From: Bacillus sp. V2I10
Lineage (GTDB): Bacteria > Bacillota > Bacilli > Bacillales > Bacillaceae
Length of the DNA: 64,000 bases
Assembly: GCF_030817055.1 (NCBI RefSeq)
Contig: NZ_JAUSYV010000001.1
Span: forward strand, 4,612,001 to 4,676,000
Direction of reading: 5' to 3'
How positions within the stretch are numbered: position 1 is the stretch's first letter; every line of letters starts with the position of its first letter. The notes under the pieces are model-generated. The model searched no databases and was not told the DNA's origin. It saw only the letters and a program-made list of their open reading frames with translations. Shown in pieces: positions 1-8,150 of the stretch. A program made the position numbers and the translations under genes.

Positions 1-322
1 TTCTGGCAAGCTTTATTGCAGCTTCATTCGCTTCAGCCCCGCTGTTGCAAAAAAATACGGCATCTCCGCAGCTGTTCGCTGTAAGGATTTCCGCAACTTC
101 CTCTTGCAATGAATGCTGAAAAAGGTTCGAAACGTGCCAGACTTTATCAAGCTGATCTTGAACAGCCTGCTTCACGTCTTTGTCTCCATGGCCTAAATTA
201 CAAACACCAATTCCAGAGATAAAATCAAGATAGGTTTTGCCATTTTGATCGGTGGCGACTGAGCCGTTCGCTTCCTTTATTTCCAAATCCCAGCGCGCAT
301 ATGTCGGAAATACAAAACTCAT
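1..322 (-). CDS. argD: Acetylornithine aminotransferase ArgD, N-terminal part (cut by window edge)
   Basis: PLP-dependent aminotransferase converting N-acetylglutamate semialdehyde to N-acetylornithine in arginine synthesis. About 107 residues are visible, beginning MSFVFPTYARWDLEIKEANG and reaching the region FFCNSGAEANEAAIK, the hallmark cofactor-phosphate segment of class III aminotransferases. The ATG overlaps the argB stop as ATGA, so translation is probably coupled. It is fourth in the argC-argJ-argB-argD order known from B. subtilis. The rest, including the PLP lysine, lies outside the window. The position after argB and the N-acetyl pathway context favour ArgD over RocD, which is encoded separately at 49 kb. 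Confidence 0.93.
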   Translation of the reverse strand, partial: MSFVFPTYARWDLEIKEANGSVATDQNGKTYLDFISGIGVCNLGHGDKDVKQAVQDQLDKVWHVSNLFQHSLQEEVAEILTANSCGDAVFFCNSGAEANEAAIKLAR

Positions 323-1098
323 TTTAATGCAGCCTCCTTTTTTAAGGTAATTTTTGTTCCCAAGATGGATTGTTCTGCAACAAACATTGATTGACCGCTG
401 ACAATCATCACTTCTTTTAAAGAATGAGATAATGACTTCATCGCAGCCTGAACTTTAGGAATCATCCCGCCGTTAATAATGCCAGCACCTATCATTTCTT
501 CGATTTCATCTGGAGTTGTATGGTTAATTACTTGTTTTTCCTTCAAAATACCTGGCACATCTGTAACAAACAGCAGTTTTTTGGCACCAAGTGCACTTGC
601 TATAGCTGCAGCTGCTGTATCAGCGTTGACATTAAGAGTTTGATGATTTTTTGTTCTTGCAATCGGGGCGATGACAGGTACATAGTCGCCTTCAATCAGC
701 GTTTTGATCAGATGAGTTTGGACGTTTGAAATTTTCCCGACGTACCCAAGCTCTGTTTCATTCAAAAACTCTGCTGTCAGCATTCCGCCATCAGACCCTG
801 CAATTCCTGCTGACATAAGATTATTTTGTTCCAAAGCTCTCACAATCTGCTTATTGATTTGGCCTGCAAGCACCATTTCCGCGATATCAAGAACCTGCTT
901 TGTTGTTTTTCTCTGCCCGTTAATGAATTGAGTCTTAACGTTCATGCTTTTTAGAACGCTGTTGATTGCAGGTCCGCCGCCGTGGACAATGACTACTTTA
1001 TAGCCTTGTTTTTTCAGCTCGTGCAGGCTTCCAAAAAATGCCTCTGACAGTTCATCAACAATACTTCCTCCACACTTCAACACGACAACTTTGCTCAT
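319..1098 (-). CDS. argB: Acetylglutamate kinase ArgB
   Basis: Phosphorylates N-acetylglutamate at the gamma carboxyl, the second step of arginine synthesis; cytoplasmic. The 259-residue protein has the usual family length. It starts MSKVVVLKCGGS with the phosphate-binding lysine and glycines, and carries VHGGGPAINSVL near residue 38 for substrate binding and FVTDVPGIL near 175, both typical of the amino-acid kinase fold. The ATG at 1098 follows AAGGAGA by five bases. It sits 10 bp after argJ and overlaps argD by four bases. Feedback inhibition by arginine is plausible for this pathway, but I did not identify the allosteric helix with confidence. Confidence 0.96.
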   Translation of the reverse strand: MSKVVVLKCGGSIVDELSEAFFGSLHELKKQGYKVVIVHGGGPAINSVLKSMNVKTQFINGQRKTTKQVLDIAEMVLAGQINKQIVRALEQNNLMSAGIAGSDGGMLTAEFLNETELGYVGKISNVQTHLIKTLIEGDYVPVIAPIARTKNHQTLNVNADTAAAAIASALGAKKLLFVTDVPGILKEKQVINHTTPDEIEEMIGAGIINGGMIPKVQAAMKSLSHSLKEVMIVSGQSMFVAEQSILGTKITLKKEAALK

Positions 1099-1108
1099 GA
1101 TTCTCTCC

Positions 1109-2335
1109 TTACGTTCTGTAGCTGGCGTTAATTTTGATATAATCGTATGTCAGGTCACAGCCCCAGGCTCTTCCCTCTCCGTTTCCGATTCGGAGGTCAA
1201 TATGGATATTCACTGTGCTTTTTTCCAGCACCTCTTTTGCCTTATCTTCTGAAAAATTCTGAGGCTGGCCATTATGATACAGGCATTGATCACCTAAAAA
1301 GATGCCGATTTTATCAGGATTCACCTCTGCTCTGCTGTGGCCGATTGCACCGATAATTCTTCCCCAGTTGGCATCAGAACCATAAACGGCTGTTTTAACA
1401 AGGCTTGAACCTACCACTTTTTTTGCTGTAATTCTTGCTTCCGCATCAGTTGCTGCTCCTTCTACTGTCACTTCAATCAGCTTCGTAGCGCCTTCACCGT
1501 CTCTTGCTATACTCTTTGCAAGATCTTCGCATACAAGTTTAAGCCCTTGTTTGAAAGTATCCCAATCATCATGCTCAGGGGACAGAGGTTCATTATTTGC
1601 TAAGCCATTGGCCATCACAAGCACCATATCGTTCGTTGAAGTTTCGCCATCGACCGTAATTTGATTGAAAGATACATTCGTTAATTCAGCGAGGGCCTGC
1701 TGCAGAATATTGCTTTCTATGGCGGCATCAGTTGTAACAAATGCAAGCATTGTCGCCATGTTTGGATGGATCATCCCGGAGCCTTTTGCACATCCGCCAA
1801 TTGTGACTTTTCTTCCGTCAATCGTCATCTCATAGCATGATTTCTTCGTCACTGTATCGGTCGTTAAAATCGCCTCTTGAAAAGCCGGTGACCCATCTTT
1901 TGAAGGAGAAATATCCTCCACACCATTTCGAATGCAGTCCATTTTCAAGTATTCGCCGATAACACCTGTTGAAGCTACAGCCACATGCTCTTCTTTCAAA
2001 GCAAAAGTATTCGCGCACAGAGCTCTCATTTCATATGCATCTTTTAATCCCTGCTCTCCTGTACATGCATTGGCAATCGCACTGTTCACTATAAGTGCCT
2101 GCAGCTTGTGATCTATTTCAATGCTTTCTTGTGTTATTTTCAGCGGAGCTGCCTGAAAATGACTTTGCGTGTAAACTGCAGCACAGCTTGCAGGAACTTC
2201 GCTTATCAATACGCCTAAATCTTTTTTAGAATACCGCAATCCGGTATGTACGCCATCTGCCGTAAATCCAGCAGGCGTTGTAACCGATCCTTCATCTATT
2301 TTCCGGAGCCCGATTGACTCTTTTACTTTCAGCAT
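1109..2335 (-). CDS. argJ: Bifunctional ornithine acetyltransferase / N-acetylglutamate synthase ArgJ
   Basis: Recycles the acetyl group from N-acetylornithine to glutamate; many Bacillus enzymes also use acetyl-CoA. The protein has 408 residues, normal for the family. ArgJ proteins self-cleave before a threonine nucleophile; the motif MIHPNMATMLAF is present with Thr195 following Ala194, preceded by the oxyanion segment ASTGVIGE near 121. The C-terminal chain contains GSDANWGRIIGAIGHS near 319. The ATG at 2335 follows AGGAGG by seven bases. It lies 11 bp after argC and 10 bp before argB. Whether it is mono- or bifunctional cannot be told from sequence alone. Confidence 0.96.
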   Translation of the reverse strand: MLKVKESIGLRKIDEGSVTTPAGFTADGVHTGLRYSKKDLGVLISEVPASCAAVYTQSHFQAAPLKITQESIEIDHKLQALIVNSAIANACTGEQGLKDAYEMRALCANTFALKEEHVAVASTGVIGEYLKMDCIRNGVEDISPSKDGSPAFQEAILTTDTVTKKSCYEMTIDGRKVTIGGCAKGSGMIHPNMATMLAFVTTDAAIESNILQQALAELTNVSFNQITVDGETSTNDMVLVMANGLANNEPLSPEHDDWDTFKQGLKLVCEDLAKSIARDGEGATKLIEVTVEGAATDAEARITAKKVVGSSLVKTAVYGSDANWGRIIGAIGHSRAEVNPDKIGIFLGDQCLYHNGQPQNFSEDKAKEVLEKSTVNIHIDLRIGNGEGRAWGCDLTYDYIKINASYRT

Positions 2336-2346
2336 AATACAACCTC

Positions 2347-3384
2347 CTATGGATATAGCGGTGTGAGCTCAAGACCCATTGTTTCTTCATATCCATTCAT
2401 AATATTAAAGTTTTGCACTGCTTGGCCTGCAGCGCCCTTCATTAAGTTATCAATCACTGAAACGATCGTGATTCTTTCTGTCCGCTCATCATAAGAAAGG
2501 CCGATGTCACAAAAATTTGAACCGTATACCTCTTTTGTCGATGGAAATTCACCAAGCGGCCTCACTCTGACAAAATAGGAATCTCTATAAAAAGCTTGAT
2601 AGCATTCGAGTAATTCCTCTGAACTCATTTCACCTTTTGTATTCGCGTAGATGGTTGCCATAATTCCCCTTGTCATTGGAACCAAATGCGTCTGAAAGGT
2701 AATGGCTGAAATGTTTTCATTCATACGCTGAAGCGCTTGTTCAATCTCAGGTATATGCTGGTGTCCATTCACTTTGTAGATTTTCAAGTTTTCATTTACT
2801 TCTGAATAATGAACACCCGCGACTGCTTTTCGACCTGCACCTGAAACACCTGTTTTCGCATCTATAATAATGGAAGATTCATTGATCATCCCATTAGATA
2901 CAGCCGGCGCAAGTCCCAGGATGGACGCTGTCGGAAAGCAGCCTGGATTTGACAGAATGGATGCGTTCATAATGGATGGTTTATTCAGCTCAGAAAGACC
3001 ATATACCGCTTCATCAACAATCCTCTGGTCTGCAGCCTTTCGTTTATACCATTTCTCGTATAAAGCAGAATCTTTTAATCTTAAATCTCCGGATAAATCG
3101 ATTACCTTTACCTGATCCAGGTTGATTTGAGGCAAAATCTCAGCCGCAGCTCCAGGCGGAGAGGCCATAAAAAGGGTATCAACCTCTTTCTCAATCCTGT
3201 TACAGTCTATGCTGACCAGTAATTCATCACTAATGCCGGTTAAATGAGGATAAGATTCCCTATATGGCTTTCCTTCCTCAGAAGATGTATATAGAATACA
3301 TTTGTCAACTTTCGGATGTTTTGTGAGAAGCCGGTATAACTCATTGCCTCCATAGCCCGTTGCACCTATAATACCTACATTCAA
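2347..3384 (-). CDS. argC: N-acetyl-gamma-glutamyl-phosphate reductase ArgC
   Basis: NADPH-dependent reductase making N-acetylglutamate semialdehyde; first gene of the operon. I choose the TTG at 3384 because AAAGGGTG sits six bases before it and the product then begins MNVGIIGATGYGG, a Rossmann nucleotide-binding start. A GTG nine bases earlier is inside the ribosome site and is unlikely. The catalytic cysteine is C149 in LSNPGCFPTA, and VNGHQHIPEIEQ near 210 carries the conserved histidines. Length 345, normal. Expression is probably controlled by the promoter and candidate arginine-repressor site just upstream (3433-3461). Confidence 0.94.
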   Translation of the reverse strand: MNVGIIGATGYGGNELYRLLTKHPKVDKCILYTSSEEGKPYRESYPHLTGISDELLVSIDCNRIEKEVDTLFMASPPGAAAEILPQINLDQVKVIDLSGDLRLKDSALYEKWYKRKAADQRIVDEAVYGLSELNKPSIMNASILSNPGCFPTASILGLAPAVSNGMINESSIIIDAKTGVSGAGRKAVAGVHYSEVNENLKIYKVNGHQHIPEIEQALQRMNENISAITFQTHLVPMTRGIMATIYANTKGEMSSEELLECYQAFYRDSYFVRVRPLGEFPSTKEVYGSNFCDIGLSYDERTERITIVSVIDNLMKGAAGQAVQNFNIMNGYEETMGLELTPLYP

Positions 3385-3432
3385 ATGTATCACCCTTTAA
3401 TTTATATCGTTCTGCTGTTTGAATTAGTACCC

Positions 3433-3461
3433 ATTATAATACTGCATAAAAATAAAATCAA
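3433..3461 (-). promoter_or_regulatory. argC promoter with candidate ARG box
   Basis: Reading the minus strand, TTGATT (3461-3456) and TATAAT (3438-3433) are separated by exactly 17 bases, a near-ideal sigma-A promoter about 50 bp before the argC TTG start. On the plus strand the spacer reads TGCATAAAAATAAAAT (3443-3458), which resembles the AhrC/ArgR half-site pattern TGAATAAAAATTCA with a few mismatches. The promoter is directly visible; arginine repression is inferred. Confidence 0.7.
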
Positions 3462-3687
3462 TTGTATATTTAAATATTTTTTAAGTTTTATAGATTGATT
3501 GCATTTTCCTTGCGGAAGAAAAAGGAGGCAAACTTTTCACATATTATTTGAAAGGAGTGTTTGGATAGGGGACTGAGCCGGCATTGCTTGAAATACTTTT
3601 CTGGATTTTGCTGTTTAGGGGTTGGATTTGCTTCATTCGAGTACTTGATTTTTGAATTTTAGAGGTTTTTTGTGGGATTATCTTTTT

Positions 3688-3793
3688 ATGGCTACCCGAT
3701 TTGATGGGTTTGAGCGGTTTCAGGGTGTCATTTGCTTTCTATGGTTACCTGATTTGATGGATTTGAGCGGTTTCAGGGTGTCATTCGCTTTCT
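3688..3793. repeat. Two tandem copies of a 53-bp repeat
   Basis: Positions 3688-3740 and 3741-3793 are head-to-tail copies differing at about five bases; both begin ATGGYTACCYGATTTGATGG and end with a GTGTCATTYGCTTTCT segment. A third copy begins with ATGGT at 3794 and is lost after five bases. The copies lie in the roughly 500-bp gap between argC and the yitW terminator. No open frame runs convincingly through them. The rest of this gap (3462-3687 and 3799-3868) shows nothing recognised. Confidence 0.85.
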
Positions 3794-3868
3794 ATGGTAA
3801 ACATTTATGATAAGTTTTCGATGTCTCAAGGACTTCATCCACTTTGAGTACTTCTTCCTATTTTCCGA

Positions 3869-3896
3869 CAAAAAATCCCGGTTCAGAACCGGGATA
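3869..3896 (-). terminator. Terminator downstream of yitW
   Basis: Perfect nine-base stem ATCCCGGTT/AACCGGGAT with a three-base loop, followed on the minus strand by a T-rich run (TTTTTGTCGG). It ends the yitV-yitW transcript. Confidence 0.88.
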
Positions 3897-3905
3897 TCAC
3901 TTTTT

Positions 3906-4214
3906 TCACTGCACGCCTAATGCTATTTTGGCGATTCGGCTCATTCTGTCTTTAGTCCAAGGCGGATTCCAGACGATATTTACTTCTGTTTCTTTAATTT
4001 CAGGAATATCACGCAAGGCTGTTTTTACTTGATCAATGATTGTCCCGGCAAGCGGACAGCCCATTGAAGTTAAGGTCATCGTAACAAGCGCCGTACCGTT
4101 CTCGTCAAGATCTACATCATAAACAAGTCCAAGATTCACAATGTCAACACCAAGCTCCGGGTCAACGACAAGTTCTAGCGCTCCATATATATTTTCTTTT
4201 AATGCTTCATCCAT
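3906..4214 (-). CDS. yitW: MIP18/DUF59-family iron-sulfur assembly factor YitW
   Basis: Small cytoplasmic protein of the DUF59 (MIP18/SufT-like) family, associated with Fe-S cluster maturation. It has about 102 residues and the family core: DPELGVDIVNLGLVYDV near 18, TSMGCPLAGTI with the conserved cysteine near 53, and VWNPPWTKDRMS near 82. The ATG at 4214 lies eight bases after GAGGAG; an in-frame GTG nine bases upstream touches the ribosome site and is unlikely. It follows yitV as in B. subtilis. Which client protein it serves cannot be told from the sequence. Confidence 0.9.
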   Translation of the reverse strand: MDEALKENIYGALELVVDPELGVDIVNLGLVYDVDLDENGTALVTMTLTSMGCPLAGTIIDQVKTALRDIPEIKETEVNIVWNPPWTKDRMSRIAKIALGVQ

Positions 4215-4265
4215 AGCAATCACTCCTCATAGCAAAGTATATCGAAACCATGCAGCAATCTGAAA

Positions 4266-5045
4266 TTATCTGCTTTCAAGTAAAAAATCGGCAAACCAGT
4301 CGACGGTTGCAATAAGTCCTTCTCTTGAAACTTTATGATCTGCATTGGTATCCGCGATAAATTTCAGATATTCAGGTCTTTCCTCATAGGAAGATTTGAT
4401 TTCCTGGAAAAACGTGTAGGTCGGATCAAAAGGAACGACCTGATCCTTTTTACCGTGCCAGAATAATAATGGACGCGCTGCGAGCTTTTCAGTATGTATA
4501 CTTAAATCATAGGCCTGCAGACTTAAGAAGTGCTGCTCAAGCTCTTCATCAGTGAGCGGAACTTTAATGCCCATTTTTTGTATATATTGTATTTGCTGTC
4601 GGGAAAACTGTTCATAATAAGGACTTCCCATTAAGCTTGCAGCTGCCTTGATCCATTCATATTGCGTCAAAGCTCCAAGAGTCACAATCCCGCCCATGGA
4701 AGTTCCTGCAACACCGATCTGACCGGGATCGATCAGTTCTTCTTTTTCAAAATAGTCCTTAATTGTCTGCAATTCATTGATTTCATTTATTACAATGCTC
4801 CAAAATTGCATATTTAACTCTAGTCCAGAAAGATTTTCATTTCTTTCTCCGTGATGCAGGGCATCCGGCAGTACAACACGAATTCCTTTTTCAGCAAGGA
4901 GGTAGGCATAGTGCAGGTTATGTTCCTTCGCGCTTGTAAAACCGTGGACAAAAATGACAAACGGTGTTTTTTCATTTTTGGCAGAATCCTTTACCACATG
5001 AAGTAATGGAATACCGGCTGCATTCATTTTTTCAACAGCGATCAT
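4266..5045 (-). CDS. yitV: Alpha/beta hydrolase (putative esterase) YitV
   Basis: Predicted serine hydrolase of the dienelactone hydrolase/prolyl oligopeptidase type; natural substrate unknown. In 259 residues the fold markers are VIFVHGFTSAKEHN near 30 (oxyanion hole), the nucleophile elbow GTSMGG with Ser116, HGKKDQVVPF near 205 with the acid residue, and NADHKVSREG near 240 with the likely catalytic histidine. No signal peptide is seen, so it is probably cytoplasmic. The ATG follows GGGAGG by eight bases. It is the first gene of a probable yitV-yitW unit, 51 bp before yitW, and is divergent from yitU. Confidence 0.88.
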   Translation of the reverse strand: MIAVEKMNAAGIPLLHVVKDSAKNEKTPFVIFVHGFTSAKEHNLHYAYLLAEKGIRVVLPDALHHGERNENLSGLELNMQFWSIVINEINELQTIKDYFEKEELIDPGQIGVAGTSMGGIVTLGALTQYEWIKAAASLMGSPYYEQFSRQQIQYIQKMGIKVPLTDEELEQHFLSLQAYDLSIHTEKLAARPLLFWHGKKDQVVPFDPTYTFFQEIKSSYEERPEYLKFIADTNADHKVSREGLIATVDWFADFLLESR

Positions 5046-5161
5046 GTTTTATGCCTCCCTCTTTTTCTTTATCATAAGTGTAACATGTAGACAATAATCT
5101 TGGAAAAAAGATACACTGTTAGTAGGACTTGTTTTTTAATTCAAAGAATAAAGGAGCTTCT

Positions 5162-5974
5162 ATGACGACAAAACCTTATTTAATTGCACTTGATTTAGAT
5201 GGTACTTTATTAAAAGATGATAAAACGATTTCTGCTTATTCAAAAGAAATCATTAAAAAAGCAAAAGAAGCAGGACATATTGTCTGCATCTCAACAGGAC
5301 GGCCGTATCGTGCCAGTTCAATGTATTACGAGGAGCTTCAGTTGGATACGCCAATCGTCAACTTTAACGGAGCATTCATCCATCATCCAAAAGATGATCA
5401 GTGGGGATCGTTTCACACGGCTCTTTCTCTAGAAGTTGTCAAGCAAATCGTTGAAGTGTGCGAAAAGCACAACGTCAATAATATACTTGCCGAAGTAATG
5501 GATCATGTGTATTTCCATTATCACGACGAAAAGCTTCTTGATATTTTCACAATGAATACTTCAGACATCACCGTTGGAGACCTGCGTAAAAATCTTGGGG
5601 ATGATGTAACAAGTATTCTTATCCATGCCTCTGAGGAAGAAGTGGACAATATCCGCAACTACTTATCAGATGTTCATGCTGAGCTTGTCGATCACAGACG
5701 CTGGGCTGCCCCATGGCACGTCATAGAAATCATCAAGCACGGAATGAATAAAGCCGTGGGATTAAAGAAAATTGCTGATTCGTACAACATTCCCGCAGAA
5801 AGAATCATTGCATTCGGTGATGAAGACAATGATCTTGAAATGCTGAAATATGCCGGTCAGGGTGTTGCGATGGGTAATGCCATTCCTGAACTCAAGAAGG
5901 TTGCAAACAGAGAAACGAAAACAAATGAAGAGGATGGCATTGCCATTTACTTAAAGGACGCCTTGTCGCTATAA
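5162..5974 (+). CDS. yitU: Cof-type HAD-superfamily phosphatase YitU
   Basis: HAD hydrolase of the Cof subfamily (IIB cap), likely acting on small phosphorylated metabolites; several relatives dephosphorylate FMN precursors or sugar phosphates. Motif I is ALDLDGTLL at residues 9-17 with Asp11/Asp13, motif II ISTGRP near 41, and motif III/IV IIAFGDEDNDLEML near 215. I start at the ATG at 5162, which follows AAGGAG; a TTG 33 bases upstream has no ribosome site. The product has 270 residues. It is divergent from yitV, as in B. subtilis. Confidence 0.9.
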   Translation: MTTKPYLIALDLDGTLLKDDKTISAYSKEIIKKAKEAGHIVCISTGRPYRASSMYYEELQLDTPIVNFNGAFIHHPKDDQWGSFHTALSLEVVKQIVEVCEKHNVNNILAEVMDHVYFHYHDEKLLDIFTMNTSDITVGDLRKNLGDDVTSILIHASEEEVDNIRNYLSDVHAELVDHRRWAAPWHVIEIIKHGMNKAVGLKKIADSYNIPAERIIAFGDEDNDLEMLKYAGQGVAMGNAIPELKKVANRETKTNEEDGIAIYLKDALSL

Positions 5975-5988
5975 GGGCATCCTTTTTT
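5954..5988 (+). terminator. Terminator overlapping the yitU stop codon
   Basis: AAGGACGCC pairs with GGCATCCTT (one mismatch) around a loop that contains the TAA stop, followed by TTTTTT. The 5' arm is still coding sequence. Confidence 0.75.
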
Positions 5989-6084
5989 AGTGAAGATTAC
6001 CATCCATAGAACAAACCCCATTGAGACAAAATAAAGGAGACGCATCAGCAGCGTCAGCAAACATTCTTTTAGGGGGAATTTCGC

Positions 6085-6234
6085 ATGAGCAGTAATAAAT
6101 CTAAACGCTTTGTACAGCAAGGTAAAGATTCCGTTTCGAAACATGATGAACGTTTCCCTTATCACACAACAATGGCTGAGTCAGAAGAGCGCAAAGCTCA
6201 AATGGCAGAAAAATCCTCTTTAGGAGGCTTTTAA
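6085..6234 (+). CDS. Small hydrophilic protein of unknown function (49 residues)
   Basis: An open frame of 49 codons starting ATG at 6085, nine bases after AGGGGG, and ending TAA at 6232. The product begins MSSNKSKRFVQQGKDSVSKH and ends AEKSSLGGF; it is charged, with no membrane segment and no cysteine. The AGGAGG in its last codons is the ribosome site of the next gene, which starts two bases after the stop, so the two are very likely co-translated. I do not recognise the family. The tight coupling and good ribosome sites support a real gene. Confidence 0.7.
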   Translation: MSSNKSKRFVQQGKDSVSKHDERFPYHTTMAESEERKAQMAEKSSLGGF

Positions 6235-6235
6235 T

Positions 6236-6508
6236 ATGGGCAATCAACTATTTCAGGCAGCAAGAAAAGCAGTTGAAAAAGCTGGCGAGGTTTTAAGCGG
6301 CAAGATGAATGACGATCATAATCATCAGCAGAACCAATACAGCCAGCATGATGACAACGAGCAAAATCAGTTTTCCGGCCAGCATGCACATGCTGATGCG
6401 GATACAAAAGCAAAAGCAGAAGGCGCATTGATGTCTGCATTTGCAAATGCTTCTCCTGCAGAACAAAAACAGCTAAGCGAGCTTCAAAACGAATTGAAGA
6501 ATATGTAG
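6236..6508 (+). CDS. yizC: DUF3813-type small protein YizC
   Basis: 90-residue cytoplasmic protein beginning MGNQLFQAARKAVEKAGEVL. A basic helical N-terminus is followed by a histidine/asparagine/glutamine-rich middle (residues 22-46) and an alanine-rich helical tail, SAFANASPAEQKQLSELQNEL. The order yitU-yizC-ipi-yitT matches B. subtilis, supporting the name. The ATG follows AGGAGG at 6222-6227. Function is unknown. The low-complexity middle suggests disorder; I see no metal-site geometry strong enough to call from the histidines. Confidence 0.75.
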   Translation: MGNQLFQAARKAVEKAGEVLSGKMNDDHNHQQNQYSQHDDNEQNQFSGQHAHADADTKAKAEGALMSAFANASPAEQKQLSELQNELKNM

Positions 6509-6587
6509 TAAGACGGTGTCAGAAATAGCCGTTTTACTAAGCAGAGCCCGCATGAAGCAGGGCACCTATGATTAACCCATATTAAAC

Positions 6588-6615
6588 AAAAGCTGCGGAA
6601 TTTTCCGCAGCTTTT
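6588..6615. terminator. Bidirectional terminator between yizC and ipi
   Basis: Long perfect palindrome: GCTGCGGAA pairs with TTCCGCAGC, flanked by AAAA and TTTT on either side, so it can stop transcription from yizC (+) and from ipi (-). Confidence 0.9.
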
Positions 6616-6619
6616 CATT

Positions 6620-7096
6620 TTATTCAGTTACCGTGAATTTATCCTTTGCTTCTAAGGCTTTTACACCTTCAGCTTTTCCAGTTAATAAAACCGTTACTGT
6701 GTAATCACCCGCTTCAATTTTATTTCCTGCACTTTTCTTGTCCCATGTTTCCTGCCAGGTTTTGCTTTCTCCTGGAGGCAGCTTTAGATACTGCAGAGCT
6801 TGAGTGAACATTCTTCCCTTTGAATATTTGTACACTTCCGCTCCGTTTGAATCTGTAATGATAATTTCATATTTCTGTCCTGATGAGAACTCGAAATTCT
6901 TTTCTTCATCTGTATTGTTTTTAAGGCTGATATTGATTTGCACACTTTCAGGGCTTTCCTTCGTCTCAACAGCTAATTGAACTTCTTTCATCTCCACGTC
7001 ACCGGACACCTCTTCCGCTTCATCCTTATTTTCAGCAGTTTGACCGCAGCCGACAAGAAATAATAAGCCAAGCATAATAAATACAAGCTTTTTCAT
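6620..7096 (-). CDS. ipi: BsuPI-type proteinase inhibitor, lipoprotein form
   Basis: Contains the BsuPI intracellular proteinase inhibitor domain (about residues 45-150): NISLKNNTDEEKNFEFSSGQ, then YKYSKGRMFTQAL and PGESKTWQETWD, typical of this beta-sandwich family. B. subtilis Ipi is a cytoplasmic inhibitor of the major intracellular serine protease. Here the protein starts MKKLVFIMLGLLFLVGCGQ, a clear lipoprotein signal with Cys17, so it should be anchored outside the membrane. I choose the ATG at 7096, about nine bases after AGGAGA; the GTG at 7105 is too close. It sits 14 bp after yitT and is probably co-transcribed with it. Confidence 0.85.
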   Translation of the reverse strand: MKKLVFIMLGLLFLVGCGQTAENKDEAEEVSGDVEMKEVQLAVETKESPESVQINISLKNNTDEEKNFEFSSGQKYEIIITDSNGAEVYKYSKGRMFTQALQYLKLPPGESKTWQETWDKKSAGNKIEAGDYTVTVLLTGKAEGVKALEAKDKFTVTE

Positions 7097-7110
7097 ATCG
7101 TGCACGTCTC

Positions 7111-7953
7111 CTATTCTTTACGGAAGAAACCAAAGATTCCTGTTGTTTGAATGATATTTGTAAATGCCTTTGGATCAACTTCCTTAATGATTTTTTCTAA
7201 ATTATAAAGCTCATAGCGCGTGATCACAATCATCAGCATATCCTTTGGCTCGTTTGTAAATGCTCCTTTAGCAGGAACCATTGTAATCCCTCTTACCATT
7301 TTAGCATGAATGGCCTTTTTTAGATCATCCGCTTGTTTTGTAATGATCATGGCTGTCAATTTTTCATGTCTTGTATGAATCGCATCAATGACTCTTGTTG
7401 ATGCATAAAGCGTAACAAGAGTGTAGAGCGCTTTTTCCCATCCATAAAGCAATCCCGCTGTAAAAATGATAATTCCATTTAAGATAAAGAAATAAGTGCC
7501 GACCGGTTTATCCTTCATTCTAGAAAGGATCATTGCCACAATATCCAGTCCGCCCGTTGAAGCACCATATTTAAGCGTAATGCCTACGCCGATCGCAACA
7601 ATGACGCCTCCAAATACTGCGTTAAGCAAAATATCCTCCGACAAAGGATATAAGGGGACAATCGATAAAAATAGTGTGGTGGCTGCTACACTAAGTACAC
7701 TGTACAGAGTGAACGATTTCCCGACTTTTTGCCATCCGAGAATGGCTACTGGTATGTTAAGAAGGAGCAGAAGCACCCCTGTCGATATGTAAAGGGGGGT
7801 GTATTCTTTAATTACACTTGATAAGAGCTGGGCGATGCCGGTAAATCCGCTCGCATAAACATCAGCAGGAATCATGAATAAATTCAGGCCGACAGCATTC
7901 AGCAGCGCTCCAAAAATAACGACAACCGCTTTTTTTACTTCTTCATAAACCAT
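7111..7953 (-). CDS. yitT: YitT-family membrane protein (DUF2179)
   Basis: 280-residue integral membrane protein of the YitT/DUF161 family, with a C-terminal DUF2179 cytosolic domain. Hydrophobic segments lie roughly at residues 9-27, 52-72, 80-100, 108-126 and 150-180. The family signature VGITLKYGASTGGLDIVAMILSR is near 122, followed by the soluble domain KLTAMIITKQADDL and KGAFTNEPKDMLMIVITRYE. Transport has been suggested for the family but the substrate is unknown. It precedes ipi in the same order as in B. subtilis and is divergent from yitS. Confidence 0.9.
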   Translation of the reverse strand: MVYEEVKKAVVVIFGALLNAVGLNLFMIPADVYASGFTGIAQLLSSVIKEYTPLYISTGVLLLLLNIPVAILGWQKVGKSFTLYSVLSVAATTLFLSIVPLYPLSEDILLNAVFGGVIVAIGVGITLKYGASTGGLDIVAMILSRMKDKPVGTYFFILNGIIIFTAGLLYGWEKALYTLVTLYASTRVIDAIHTRHEKLTAMIITKQADDLKKAIHAKMVRGITMVPAKGAFTNEPKDMLMIVITRYELYNLEKIIKEVDPKAFTNIIQTTGIFGFFRKE

Positions 7954-8150
7954 TTGCAGAAAATCCTCCCGGGCTATAAGATAATGATAGTATTTCTGAT
8001 TTACCCCAATTTCTTGCAGATCAATACAAATATTGTGTTTTAGGGCAGCGTAACATTCTTTACTTCTTTTTGGCTAAGTGCTAATTTAAAACTATATATG
8101 AGGCTATTATCCCGTTTTGCGGGTAAATCCAGATGAAATGAGGTGTCAAA

